Source: Aeromicrobium chenweiae
Lineage (GTDB): Bacteria > Actinomycetota > Actinomycetes > Propionibacteriales > Nocardioidaceae
NCBI RefSeq assembly: GCF_003065605.1
Contig: NZ_CP026952.1
Location: forward strand, 3,100,001 to 3,164,000
DNA length: 64,000 nucleotides
Direction of reading: 5' to 3'
Below the pieces are notes generated by a model, which made no database searches, was not told the DNA's origin, and saw only the letters and a program-made list of their open reading frames with translations. This document shows, in pieces, positions 52,023 through 60,633 of the stretch (position 1 is the stretch's first letter; the number at the start of each line of letters is the position of its first letter). The translations under genes and the position numbers were made by a program.

Positions 52023-53165
52023 TCAGCTCGGGACGATGACGGGCTTGATGACGTTGTCGAGCTTCGCCGAGAAGATGTGATATCCCTCGGCGATGTGCTC
52101 GAGCGGGATGCGGTGGGTGATGATGTCGCTCGGCTTGAGGTGACCGTTGCGGATGTGCTCGAACAGGCGCGGCCACTGCCGCTTGGCGGGGCACTGGTTC
52201 ATGTTGAGCGTCAGCCCCTTGTTGAGCGCGTCGCCGAACTTCACCGCGCTGAACATCGGCCCGTAGGCGCCCATGACCGAGACCGTGCCGCCCTTGCGGA
52301 CCGAGTCGATCGCCCAGTTCAGCGCGATCGGCGACCCGCCCTGGAGCTTGAGCTTCGCGGACGTGACGTGCTGCATGAGGTTGCCGTCGGCCTCGGCACC
52401 GACCGCGTCGATCACGACGTCCGCGCCGAGGTGACCTGTCGTCCGCTTCATCTCCACGACGATGTCCTGGTGCTCGGCGAAGTTGAGCGTCTCGGCGTGG
52501 GCGAACTCGCGCGCCTTCTCGAGGCGGTAGTCCAGGTGGTCGATGACGATGACCCGTCCCGCTCCCATGAACCACGCCGACTTGGCCGCGAAGAGGCCGA
52601 CCGGGCCCGCGCCGAACACCGCGACGGTGTCGCCCTCGACGATGTCGCCGAGCTGCGCGCCGAAGTAGCCGGTGGCCAGCGCGTCGGTGCACAGCAGGGC
52701 GTCCTCGTCGTCCATCCACTCCGGGATGCGCGACGGGCCCACGTCGGCGAACGGCACCCGGACGAGCTGCGCCTGCCCGCCGTCGTACCCGCCGCACGTG
52801 TGCGAGTACCCGTAGATGCCGCCGACCGCGGTGGCGTTCGGGTTGACGTTGTGGCAGTTGGAGTACAGCCCCCGGGCGCAGAAGAAGCAGGAGCCGCAGT
52901 AGACGTTGAACGGCACCATCACCCGGTCCCCCGGCGAGAGGTTCTCGACCGAGGGACCGACCTGCTCCACCACGCCGATGAACTCGTGGCCGAACGTGTG
53001 GCCGACGCGGGTGTCCGGCATCATCCCGTGGTACAGGTGCAGGTCGGAGCCGCAGATCGACGCCATGGTCACCCGGACGATCGCGTCGTTCGGGTGCTCG
53101 ATCCGCGGGTCGGCCTTCTCCTCGACCCGGACCTTGTACGGCCCTCGGTAGACCATCGCCTTCAT
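52023..53165 (-). CDS. Zinc-dependent alcohol dehydrogenase, formaldehyde-dehydrogenase-like
   Basis: This 380-residue medium-chain dehydrogenase has catalytic zinc Cys in ASICGSDLHLYH, His/Glu in TFGHEFIGVVEQVG, and structural zinc cysteines in CGSCFFCARGLYSNC. The NAD-binding AVFGAGPVGLFAA loop and Asp in VIDHLD complete it. It belongs to the glutathione-independent formaldehyde dehydrogenase-like group, but alcohols or other aldehydes are possible substrates. A stress-type promoter lies 41 bp upstream. It leads an operon with the hypothetical and MBL genes. Confidence 0.9.
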   Translation of the reverse strand: MKAMVYRGPYKVRVEEKADPRIEHPNDAIVRVTMASICGSDLHLYHGMMPDTRVGHTFGHEFIGVVEQVGPSVENLSPGDRVMVPFNVYCGSCFFCARGLYSNCHNVNPNATAVGGIYGYSHTCGGYDGGQAQLVRVPFADVGPSRIPEWMDDEDALLCTDALATGYFGAQLGDIVEGDTVAVFGAGPVGLFAAKSAWFMGAGRVIVIDHLDYRLEKAREFAHAETLNFAEHQDIVVEMKRTTGHLGADVVIDAVGAEADGNLMQHVTSAKLKLQGGSPIALNWAIDSVRKGGTVSVMGAYGPMFSAVKFGDALNKGLTLNMNQCPAKRQWPRLFEHIRNGHLKPSDIITHRIPLEHIAEGYHIFSAKLDNVIKPVIVPS

Positions 53166-53205
53166 GGACGTTCCTCCTCGCGGGTGACGTGCTGTCGCGG
53201 GTCTG

Positions 53206-53230
53206 TTACCCGCTCGGGGGACGTTGAGAC
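53206..53230 (-). promoter_or_regulatory. Candidate SigB/SigF-type promoter for dehydrogenase gene
   Basis: GTCT-N15-GGGTAA on the minus strand, 41 bp before the ATG of the zinc dehydrogenase. One departure from GGGTAC/T at the last -10 base. Confidence 0.5.
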
Positions 53231-53251
53231 GGACGGCCCGCGTCCTCGGCC

Positions 53252-53947
53252 TCAGCCCTGCGTGCGGAGGAGGACGCCGACGCCGATGCAGTGCGCGGCG
53301 AACGCGGCGATCGTCAGGCTGTGGAAGACCTCGTGATAGCCGAAGAAGGTGGGTGCGGGGTCCGGCCTCTTCGTGCCGTAGACCACCGCGCCGGCGGTGT
53401 AGAGCAGACCACCCGCGGCCAACAGGGACAGCACGGCCGGGGACGCCGCGGCGATGAAGTCGCCGGCGAACAGGACCGGGGCCCAGCCCAGCAGGAGGTA
53501 CAACGGGGCGTTGGCCCAGCGCGGCGCGTCGACCCAGAAGATCTTGAACAGGATCCCGAGCAGGGCCCCGCCCCACATCGTGCCGAGCAGGATGGCTGCG
53601 CGCTCCTGCGACAGCAGCATCAGCGCGAACGGGGTGCTGGAGCCCGCGATCAGGACGAAGATGTTGGCGTGGTCGACCCGCTTCAGCAACCGCTTGCGCT
53701 CGGGTGACCATCGGCCGGTGTGGTAGACCGCGCTGGACGTGAAGAGCAGCAGCGCGCTCACCATGTAGACCGCGACGCCGAACCGTTCACGGGTCGTCTC
53801 GGCGAGGACCAGCATCGCGAGGAACGTGAAGAAGGCCAGGGGTGCCGTCGCCGCATGGAGCCAGCCGCGCAGGCGCGGCTTGATCTCGGCGACGGTGTCG
53901 ACCAGCTGGTCGTGCACGGCGCTGGGCACCTGCTCGGCGTGGGACAT
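53252..53947 (-). CDS. trhA: TrhA/hemolysin III (PAQR) family membrane protein
   Basis: This 231-residue seven-helix membrane protein has the family residues in SSAVYHTGRW, KRVDHANIFVLIAGSSTPFAL and FFGYHEVFHSLTIAAFAAHCIGV, likely a metal-binding His/Asp set. The bacterial members have been linked to membrane fluidity homeostasis; haemolysis is a misnomer for most. The ATG at 53947 is taken over longer frames that run into the terminator of the upstream gene. Confidence 0.87.
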   Translation of the reverse strand: MSHAEQVPSAVHDQLVDTVAEIKPRLRGWLHAATAPLAFFTFLAMLVLAETTRERFGVAVYMVSALLLFTSSAVYHTGRWSPERKRLLKRVDHANIFVLIAGSSTPFALMLLSQERAAILLGTMWGGALLGILFKIFWVDAPRWANAPLYLLLGWAPVLFAGDFIAAASPAVLSLLAAGGLLYTAGAVVYGTKRPDPAPTFFGYHEVFHSLTIAAFAAHCIGVGVLLRTQG

Positions 53948-53974
53948 CGCGGGCTCCTCCCGGAGGGTGACGAA

Positions 53975-54008
53975 GCGGGCCGGCGTCCCCGAGGAGACGC
54001 CGGCCCGC
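53975..54008 (-). terminator. Terminator after the 54.0-kb membrane protein gene
   Basis: Perfect 13-bp stem GCGGGCCGGCGTC/GACGCCGGCCCGC with an 8-base loop, 12 bp after the stop. TTCGTCA follows on the minus strand. Confidence 0.7.
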
Positions 54009-54020
54009 AGAAGGGGTGAC

Positions 54021-54539
54021 TCAGTTGCCGGTGTTGGTGGCGTGATCGGTGCGGTGGTCGCCGTCCTCGCGGTGCTCGATGTCACCCTCGGGCTGCATCG
54101 CGAGCAGGAACGAGCCGACGGCCCAGATCAGGGCGCCGACCAGACCGACGTACACGCCGATCTCGGTGTCGAAGCCGGCCTTGCGCTCAGCGCCACCGGG
54201 GACCTCGATGAGGTACGACAGGGCCAGGCCCGTCGCGGCGACGCCGGCCGCCATCGACGCCAGGGACAGTCCACGGTGCTGGCGACGCGTGGCCCGCTTG
54301 GCGGCGTACAGCAGCGCGGCCGCGAAGCCGAGGCCGAGGTAGGCGGTGAAGGGGATGACGGTGTCGGCCTCGTAGCCGCTGAAGCTCTTGTCATCCGTGG
54401 CGATCCAGGCGAGGAACGTGGCCACCACGAAGATGACGACGCCCGCCGTCGCGATGTAAGCGCCCTTGGGATCCGCGCGGTGCGGGTCGTAGGTGTGGGC
54501 GGGGCGGTTGGGCTGTGCAGTGTTGCCGTGGTTACTCAT
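54021..54539 (-). CDS. Hypothetical four-helix membrane protein
   Basis: This 172-residue protein has a His/Asn/Pro-rich N-terminus (NHGNTAQPNRPAHTYDPHRADP) and four hydrophobic segments (about residues 28-48, 62-80, 93-112 and 127-146). Its tail is His/Asp-rich (EHREDGDHRTDHATN). The His-rich ends could bind metal. I do not recognise the family. It is divergent from a zinc dehydrogenase gene and followed by its own terminator. Confidence 0.68.
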   Translation of the reverse strand: MSNHGNTAQPNRPAHTYDPHRADPKGAYIATAGVVIFVVATFLAWIATDDKSFSGYEADTVIPFTAYLGLGFAAALLYAAKRATRRQHRGLSLASMAAGVAATGLALSYLIEVPGGAERKAGFDTEIGVYVGLVGALIWAVGSFLLAMQPEGDIEHREDGDHRTDHATNTGN

Positions 54540-54615
54540 AAGTAAGAGATACCTCCCCGGCCCCGCCCCAATCATCTGTGGGCAAACTTTCTCATCGGCT
54601 TGGTCACACGGCACC

Positions 54616-54640
54616 GTTAGGGTGCTCGCCGATCGGGTAT
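54616..54640 (+). promoter_or_regulatory. Candidate SigB/SigF-type promoter for second dehydrogenase
   Basis: GTTA-N15-GGGTAT, 38 bp before the ATG at 54679. The -10 is perfect; the fourth -35 base differs from GNNT. Confidence 0.45.
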
Positions 54641-54678
54641 CGGTCAGGCACGAGCAGCGCCCACGGAGAGGACGGCCC

Positions 54679-55890
54679 ATGAAAGCAGTGGTGTGGCACG
54701 GAGTCGGTGACATCCGCGTCGACGAGGTCCCGGACCCGGTGATCTCCCAGTCGACCGACGCCATCATCGAGATCACGACGAGCGCTCTTTGCGGGACCGA
54801 CCTGCACTTCGTGCGCGGCACCATGAGCGGCATGGTCGAGGGGACGATCCTCGGTCACGAGGCCGTCGGCGTCGTGCGCGAGGTCGGCGACGACGTGCGC
54901 AACCTGCGACCCGGCGACCGGGTGGTCGTGCCCTCGACCATCGGCTGCGGCTACTGCTCGTACTGCCGAGCGGGCTACTACGCGCAGTGCGACAACGCGA
55001 ATCCCAACGGCAAGGACGCCGGAACGTGCTTCTTCGGTGGCCCGCAGGCGACCGGTCCCGTCGACGGCCTGCAGGCCGAGCTCGCGCGGGTGCCGTTCGC
55101 GAACGTCGGGCCGGTCTGGCTGCCGGACGAGATCACCGACGAGCAGGCGATCATGATCTCCGACATCTACCCGACCGCCTGGTTCGGCGCCCGGCTCGCG
55201 CAGGTCGGGCCCGGCGACACCGTGCTCGTGCTCGGCGCCGGACCCGTCGGGCTGTTCGCGATCACGAGCGCCTTTCAGCAGGGCGCCGGCCGTGTCCTGT
55301 GCATCGACGGGGTCATGAGCCGTCTGGAGCAGGCACGCGGCCGCGGCGCGGAGATCATCAACTTCAACGCCGAGGACCCCCTCGCCGTGGTGAAGGACCT
55401 GACCGGCGGCATCGGCGTCGACCGGGTCATCGACGCCGTCGGCGTGGACGCGCAGCGACCGAAGGAGGGGCCGGCTGCGGCCGCGGCCGCCGAGCAGGCC
55501 GAGACCTTCGAGCAGGAGCGCAACCAGGTCGCCCCCGAGCAGAACCCTGACGGCGACACCTGGGTGGCGGGTGACTCGCCGAGCCAGGCCGCCCGGTGGG
55601 CCGTCGACGCCGTGGCGAAGGCCGGCACGATCGGCATCATCGGCGTCTACCCGCCGCAGATGACCGCGTATCCGATCGGCACGGCGATGAACAAGAACCT
55701 GACGATCAACATGGGCAACTGCAACCACCGCCGCTACATCCCGCACCTGATCGACCTGGTCCGACGCGGCTCGATCGATCCGGCCACGGTGCTGACCCAG
55801 CACGAAGGCATGACGTCGGTGATCGACGCGTACAAGACGTTCGACCGCAGGGAGAGCGGCTGGACGAAGGTCGTCCTGGACCCCGCCTGA
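54679..55890 (+). CDS. Zinc-dependent alcohol dehydrogenase, formaldehyde-dehydrogenase-like (second copy)
   Basis: This 403-residue medium-chain dehydrogenase has catalytic zinc SALCGTDLHFVRG and GHEAVGVV, structural zinc CGYCSYCRAGYYAQC, and NAD loop VLGAGPVGLFA. It carries an extra charged segment of about 50 residues before the last beta-strands (AAAAAAEQAETFEQERNQVAP). Insertions at this place are known in formaldehyde-dehydrogenase-like enzymes. The ATG at 54679 is chosen over in-frame upstream codons that precede the promoter. The substrate is unproven. Confidence 0.88.
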   Translation: MKAVVWHGVGDIRVDEVPDPVISQSTDAIIEITTSALCGTDLHFVRGTMSGMVEGTILGHEAVGVVREVGDDVRNLRPGDRVVVPSTIGCGYCSYCRAGYYAQCDNANPNGKDAGTCFFGGPQATGPVDGLQAELARVPFANVGPVWLPDEITDEQAIMISDIYPTAWFGARLAQVGPGDTVLVLGAGPVGLFAITSAFQQGAGRVLCIDGVMSRLEQARGRGAEIINFNAEDPLAVVKDLTGGIGVDRVIDAVGVDAQRPKEGPAAAAAAEQAETFEQERNQVAPEQNPDGDTWVAGDSPSQAARWAVDAVAKAGTIGIIGVYPPQMTAYPIGTAMNKNLTINMGNCNHRRYIPHLIDLVRRGSIDPATVLTQHEGMTSVIDAYKTFDRRESGWTKVVLDPA

Positions 55891-55956
55891 GTACAGTCGT
55901 CCACGCGCGATCCCCTGCGCAGCAGACACCTGCCCGCAAGCCCCGAGGATGAGCTG

Positions 55957-57288
55957 ATGCCGCAGCAGCACGAGCACCCGACCGCGACAGCGACCACCCC
56001 GTCGGAAGGCCTCGGGCGTTCACGACAGAGCGCGATCTACCGGGACGGCGTGCTGGGCCGCAGGCCCACGGTGCCCACGGACTTCGCGGAGCTGGAACGC
56101 CGCGCCGCGAAGGCGTCCTCGGCGAAGGCCTGGGCGTACGTCGCCGGCGGCGCCGGCGAGGGCCGCACGATGCGCAACAACCGGGCGGCGTTCGACCGCT
56201 GGGCCGTGGTGCCGCGGATGGCCCACGGGGAGGCCGCGCGTGATCTCTCGGTGGACCTGTTCGGGAAAAGCCTGCCGACACCGCTCCTGCTCGCACCGGT
56301 CGGCGCGGGTCAGCTCATCGACCCCGACTGCGACCTCCACGTGGCTCGGGCCGCCGCTGCCACCGGCGTGCCGTACGTCTTCACGAACCAGGGCGGCACC
56401 CCGATGGAGGAGACCGCCGCGGCGATGGACGGCGGCCGGCACTGGATGCAGCTCTACTGGAGCACCGACGAGGACCTCGTCGACAGCCTCATCGGCCGCG
56501 CGGAGGCCAACGGCGCCGAGGCCCTGGTCGTCACCCTGGACACGACGCTGCTCGGCTGGCGTCCGCAGGACCTCAACCTCGGGTCCCTGCCGTTCGCGCA
56601 GGGCAAGGGCATCGGGCAGTACACCTCCGACCCGCGCTTCCTGCAGATCGTCCGGGACCGCATCGCGGCCGCCAAGAGCTCGGGGACGAAGCCGGACACC
56701 ACGATCACCCTGGGTGCCATCAAGTCCCTGATCTCGATGACGCGCCAGCACCCCGGGAGCTTCTGGTCGAACCTCCGCTCCCCCGAGCCGCGGGCGTCCG
56801 TCGAGACGTTCCTGGACATCTACTCCAACCCGGGCCTGCGCTGGAGCCACATCGAGACCCTGCGCGAGCGCACCCGGCTGCCCGTCGTGCTCAAGGGGAT
56901 CCTGCACCCCGACGACGCCCGCCGGGCCTTCGACCTGGGCGTGGACGCGCTCGTCGTCTCGAACCACGGCGGCCGCCAGGTCGACAGCTCGATCGCGTCC
57001 CTGGACGCGCTCATCGCGGTTCGCGAGGCCATCGGCCCCGAGCCGACGGTGCTGTTCGACAGCGGCATCCGTACCGGGGCGGACGTCTTCATGGCGCTCG
57101 CCCACGGGGCGGACGCGTGTCTGCTCGGCCGGCCGTACATGTACGGTGTCGCGCTGGCCGGTCAGGCGGGCGCGGAGGCCGTGATCGCCAACGTCCTCGC
57201 CGAGCTCGACCTGACGATGGCCCTCACCGGCGCGAGCCGGGCCCGCGACATCTCGCCCGAGCTGGTCGTCCCGAACCCGTCCCGCTGA
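55957..57288 (+). CDS. FMN-dependent alpha-hydroxy acid oxidase (lactate 2-monooxygenase-like)
   Basis: This 443-residue flavoenzyme oxidises L-lactate or a related 2-hydroxy acid. Residues AYVAGGAGEG, LLLAPVGAGQL, MQLYW, VVTLDT, VVLKGIL (Lys), SNHGGRQVD (catalytic His, Arg) and DSGIRTGAD, LLGRPYMYG are visible. A long loop of about 80 residues after LGWRPQDLNLG is a mark of lactate monooxygenase rather than plain oxidase. The N-terminal 20 residues are low complexity. It follows the dehydrogenase by 66 bp. Confidence 0.88.
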   Translation: MPQQHEHPTATATTPSEGLGRSRQSAIYRDGVLGRRPTVPTDFAELERRAAKASSAKAWAYVAGGAGEGRTMRNNRAAFDRWAVVPRMAHGEAARDLSVDLFGKSLPTPLLLAPVGAGQLIDPDCDLHVARAAAATGVPYVFTNQGGTPMEETAAAMDGGRHWMQLYWSTDEDLVDSLIGRAEANGAEALVVTLDTTLLGWRPQDLNLGSLPFAQGKGIGQYTSDPRFLQIVRDRIAAAKSSGTKPDTTITLGAIKSLISMTRQHPGSFWSNLRSPEPRASVETFLDIYSNPGLRWSHIETLRERTRLPVVLKGILHPDDARRAFDLGVDALVVSNHGGRQVDSSIASLDALIAVREAIGPEPTVLFDSGIRTGADVFMALAHGADACLLGRPYMYGVALAGQAGAEAVIANVLAELDLTMALTGASRARDISPELVVPNPSR

Positions 57289-57307
57289 GGGGCGGTCCGG
57301 GCCGTCG

Positions 57308-57673
57308 TCACGGCTCGCCGCGCGAGGGACCTTGGTAGTCGTCGTCCTCGAGGTCGTTGACGACGAGGCCCTCCACCCGCAGCTGGCCGGCCCGGAAGGA
57401 CGCCCGGGCGACCATGTGGTTCGCGACGGGCGTGGTGAGCATCTGGAACAGCCCGATCAGCACCAGCAGGCCGATCGTGCCCGGGTCGCGGAGCCGCAGC
57501 CCCAGCCCGACCAGCACGAAGAGGAGGCCGAGCACCTGCGGCTTGGTCGCGGCGTGCATCCGGCTGAGGAGATCGGGCAGCCTCACGATGCCCACTGCTG
57601 CGATCAGTCCGAGCAGGGCGCCGAGCAGGAAGCACACCCCGGCGAGCACGTCGGCGACGTCGGTCCAGGTCAT
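57308..57673 (-). CDS. mrpG: Mrp antiporter subunit G
   Basis: This 121-residue subunit has three transmembrane helices and the conserved GIVRLPDLLSRMHAATKPQVLG motif. It is the last gene of the Mrp operon and overlaps mrpF by ATGA. The C-terminus has an acidic extension (VVNDLEDDDYQG). The Mrp complex exchanges cytoplasmic Na+ for protons at the inner membrane. Confidence 0.93.
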   Translation of the reverse strand: MTWTDVADVLAGVCFLLGALLGLIAAVGIVRLPDLLSRMHAATKPQVLGLLFVLVGLGLRLRDPGTIGLLVLIGLFQMLTTPVANHMVARASFRAGQLRVEGLVVNDLEDDDYQGPSRGEP

Positions 57674-57948
57674 GCCTGGTCCTCCTCGATGTCGTCGCTG
57701 CCCTGGGTGAACCGGGCGACGCTGACCGAGCCCACGAACCCGAGGAGGGTCAGCACCAGCAGGAGCGGCAGGGTGAAGGTGTGCCGACTGTGCGCGGCCT
57801 GGATCGCGAGACCGCAGATGCCCAGCGCCACGAAGACGTCCAGTGCGACCGCACGGTCGAGCACCGTGGGGCCCATGGTCATGCGGGCCAGGGCGCACAC
57901 GGCCCCGACGAACAGCATCGCGGCTGCGACGAGCAGGGTGATCGTCAT
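57670..57948 (-). CDS. mrpF: Mrp antiporter subunit F
   Basis: This 92-residue protein has three transmembrane helices. The second contains RMTMGPTVLDRAVALDVFVA, the conserved MrpF core with a proposed ion-pathway Asp. It overlaps mrpE and mrpG by four bases each. The ATG at 57948 excludes a long upstream frame lying inside mrpE. Confidence 0.92.
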   Translation of the reverse strand: MTITLLVAAAMLFVGAVCALARMTMGPTVLDRAVALDVFVALGICGLAIQAAHSRHTFTLPLLLVLTLLGFVGSVSVARFTQGSDDIEEDQA

Positions 57949-58511
57949 CGCGCTCCTTCGAGGTGGTCGACGTGGTGCCCGAGGGCGCGGACCAGGCGCA
58001 CTTCCTGTGCGAGCACGCGCTGCCGGAACCGCTCGGCACCCGCCACGTCCCCGACGTCGAGGACGTGCAGGAACAACGAGTGAGTCGACCGTCGCGCCTC
58101 GACCACGATGCTGCCCGGGATCAGGCAGGTCATCTCCGCCACCACGGTCAGGACGAAGTCCGAGGGGGTCCGCAGCCTCACCTCGACCACGGCGTTGCGC
58201 ACGGGTCGGCCCGGTCGGATCACGACCCAGGCCACCTGCACGCTCGACACGATGACGTCGACCGCGAAGCGCACGACGAGCCACAGCAGCGCGACCGGCC
58301 GGACCCGTACGTCCAGCCGCAACGGCGGGAGGGGGAAGACGAAGCAGGCGATGACCGCGACGACGAAACCGCCGAGGACCGTCAGGACGGACACGTCGCC
58401 CCACAGCGCGACCCACACGATCGTCAGCCAGATCAGGACCGGGAGCTGCAGCGAGCGGTAGCGCGCAGGACGGACCTGGCCGTTGCGGCGGGTCTTCAGC
58501 TGCGGGCTCAT
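57945..58511 (-). CDS. mrpE: Mrp antiporter subunit E
   Basis: This 188-residue subunit has two N-terminal membrane helices (IWLTIVWVALWGDVSVLTVLGGFVVAV) and the MrpE soluble part (LTVVAEMTCLIPGSIVVEARRSTHSLFLHVLDV). It stabilises the Mrp complex. It overlaps mrpD by ATGA. Confidence 0.92.
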   Translation of the reverse strand: MSPQLKTRRNGQVRPARYRSLQLPVLIWLTIVWVALWGDVSVLTVLGGFVVAVIACFVFPLPPLRLDVRVRPVALLWLVVRFAVDVIVSSVQVAWVVIRPGRPVRNAVVEVRLRTPSDFVLTVVAEMTCLIPGSIVVEARRSTHSLFLHVLDVGDVAGAERFRQRVLAQEVRLVRALGHHVDHLEGAR

Positions 58512-60202
58512 CGGTCACCACCGCCCAGCACCGCTTCGAGGTACGGCGTGCGCTGCATGAGGTCGACCGCGGCCCGGTCGGTGTACTCGAACATCGGTCC
58601 GGCGACGAGCGTGAAGACCAGGCTGAACCCGATCAGGGCCGCGGTGGGCAGCACCATCGAGCGGGGCAGCCGCTCGGGCAGCTCGCCGTCGCGCAGCAGC
58701 TGGTAGAGGTCGCGGTCCGGCGCGTCCTCGTCACGCACCTGACGCGCGTCCTCGAGGTCCGCGGTGGCGTACGCCGTGCCGCCGGAGTGGACGTGTCCAC
58801 GGTGCCGGACCATCGTCACGGTCGGGTGCAGCGCATCGGCCTCCTCGCCGGGGCTCGGGAGCGCCTGCGCGGTCTCGTGGGCCTGCTCGGGGGTGCGCCA
58901 GAAGGCGATCGCCCAGGTCTTCGCCACGGCGTACAGCGTCAGCAGGCTCGTGGCGACGCCACCGATCACGAGGGTGACGGCGAGCGGCGTGCCCACGTCG
59001 AGTCCCGCCTGCAGCAGGCCCACCTTGCCGAGGAACCCCGACATCGGCGGGATGCCCGCGAGGTTCATCGCCGGCACGAAGAACAAGATCGCCAGCACCG
59101 GGGCGAGGCGGGCGAGACCGCCGAGCCGGAGCAACGAGGTGCTGCCGGCCCGCCGTTCGATGAGGCCCACGACCAGGAACAGGGCGGTCTGGATCGTGAT
59201 GTGGTGCGCGACGTAGAAGACCGCTCCGGAGACGCCCGCCTCGGTGGCCAGGCCGATGCCGAAGATCATGTAGCCGATGTGGCTGACGAGCGTGAACGAG
59301 AGCATGCGCTTGATGTCGGACTGCGCGATGGCGCCGAGGATGCCGATCACCATCGTGACGAGCGCCGCCCACATCAGCAGGTTGGTCAGCGGGCTGTCCG
59401 GGAACAGGAGCGTCTGGACGCGCAGGATCGCGTAGACGCCGACCTTGGTGAGCAGTCCCGCGAACACGGCGGTCACCGGCGCAGGGGCCGTCGGGTAGCT
59501 GTCGGGGAGCCACAACGAGAGCGGGAACACCGCCGCCTTGACGGCGAACGTCACCAGCAGCAGGAGCTGCAGGGTGAGGCTCACCGAGTCGGGCAGGTCC
59601 TGGATGCGCTGGGCGAGCTGGGCGAGGTTGAGGCTGCCGGTGGCGGCGTACACCGCAGCGATCGAGATCAGGAACAGCGAGGACGACAGCATGTTGACCA
59701 CGACGTAGATCGTGCCCGCGCGGATGCGGGTCTCGGTGCCGCCCAGGGTCAGCAGCACGTAGCTCGCGAAGAGCAGCATCTCGAAGCTGACGAACAGGTT
59801 GAACAGGTCGCCGGCGAGGAACGCGTTGGACACACCGGCCACCAGGACGAGGAACGTCGGGTGGTAGATCGAGACGGGTGCCTCGCGCTCGTCACCGGTC
59901 ATGCCCTGGCCGATCGAGTAGACCAGGACGACCAGGGTGACGACCGCCGACACCAGGAGCATCAGCGCGGACAGCCGGTCGGCCACCAGGCTGATGCCCA
60001 GCGGCGGCGTCCAGGCGCCGAGCCAGGCGACCTGCGGGCCGTAGCGGTCCGCACGGAAGAGGAGGGCCGCGGCGACGACCACCACGGCCACGAGCACCCC
60101 GAAGCTGACGAAGCGCTGGGCCCTCGGGAAGCGCGACAGCATCAGGGTCGCGCCGGCTCCGAAGAGCGGGAGGATCACGGGAAGGGGGACCAGGTAGCTC
60201 AT
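58508..60202 (-). CDS. mrpD: Mrp antiporter subunit D
   Basis: This 564-residue NuoM/N-like proton-conducting subunit has about fourteen helices. FVSFEMLLFASYVLLTL contains the key Glu of TM5, and VTFAVKAAVFPLSLWLPDSYPTAPAPVTAVFAGLLTKVG the TM7 Lys motif. Between about residues 450 and 510 is a charged loop (ALPSPGEEADALHPTVTMVRHRG) longer than in many MrpD. It overlaps mrpC. Confidence 0.94.
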   Translation of the reverse strand: MSYLVPLPVILPLFGAGATLMLSRFPRAQRFVSFGVLVAVVVVAAALLFRADRYGPQVAWLGAWTPPLGISLVADRLSALMLLVSAVVTLVVLVYSIGQGMTGDEREAPVSIYHPTFLVLVAGVSNAFLAGDLFNLFVSFEMLLFASYVLLTLGGTETRIRAGTIYVVVNMLSSSLFLISIAAVYAATGSLNLAQLAQRIQDLPDSVSLTLQLLLLVTFAVKAAVFPLSLWLPDSYPTAPAPVTAVFAGLLTKVGVYAILRVQTLLFPDSPLTNLLMWAALVTMVIGILGAIAQSDIKRMLSFTLVSHIGYMIFGIGLATEAGVSGAVFYVAHHITIQTALFLVVGLIERRAGSTSLLRLGGLARLAPVLAILFFVPAMNLAGIPPMSGFLGKVGLLQAGLDVGTPLAVTLVIGGVATSLLTLYAVAKTWAIAFWRTPEQAHETAQALPSPGEEADALHPTVTMVRHRGHVHSGGTAYATADLEDARQVRDEDAPDRDLYQLLRDGELPERLPRSMVLPTAALIGFSLVFTLVAGPMFEYTDRAAVDLMQRTPYLEAVLGGGDR

Positions 60203-60633
60203 GCGCCCTCCTCGGTGAGGACGTCGTCGTCCTCACCGCCGGTGGCCAGGTCGTGGCTGTCCGAGGCCTCGTCGGCAGCCGCGAGGCGGCGGATCGAGGC
60301 GTCCTCGACGTCGTCCTGCACGTCGTCGTTCGCATTCAGCTGCCAGCTGCGGTACGCCATCGCGAGCAGGAACGCGGTCGTGGCCAGGGCGATCACGATC
60401 GCCGTCAGCACCAGCGCCTGGGGCAGCGGGTCGGCCATGTCTGCAGCGTCCGTCGTCCCCTCGATCGGGGCGTCGCCCGCGCCACCCCCGGCGATGAGGA
60501 ACAGGATGCTGACCCCGTTGCCCAGGATGAGCAGGCCGGCCAGCACCCGGGTCAGGCTGCGCTCGAGGATCAGGTAGACGCCGCACGCGATCAGCGCGGA
60601 GGCGGTCACGATCAGGCTGACGTTCGTGCTCAC
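60199..60633 (-). CDS. mrpC: Mrp antiporter subunit C
   Basis: This 144-residue NuoK-like subunit has three helices with GVYLILERSLTRVLAGLLILGNGVSILFLIAG and DPLPQALVLTAIVIALATTAFLLAM (conserved D-P-L-P-Q-A-L-V-L-T-A-I-V-I). An acidic tail of about 45 residues extends beyond the usual end. The GTG at 60633 overlaps the mrpA stop (GTGA). Confidence 0.94.
   Translation of the reverse strand: MSTNVSLIVTASALIACGVYLILERSLTRVLAGLLILGNGVSILFLIAGGGAGDAPIEGTTDAADMADPLPQALVLTAIVIALATTAFLLAMAYRSWQLNANDDVQDDVEDASIRRLAAADEASDSHDLATGGEDDDVLTEEGA

Noticed and set aside
55430-55590. Fifty-residue insertion in the second zinc dehydrogenase as a novel domain
   Set aside because: Formaldehyde-dehydrogenase-like enzymes commonly have an insertion at this place, although the sequence here is diverged.
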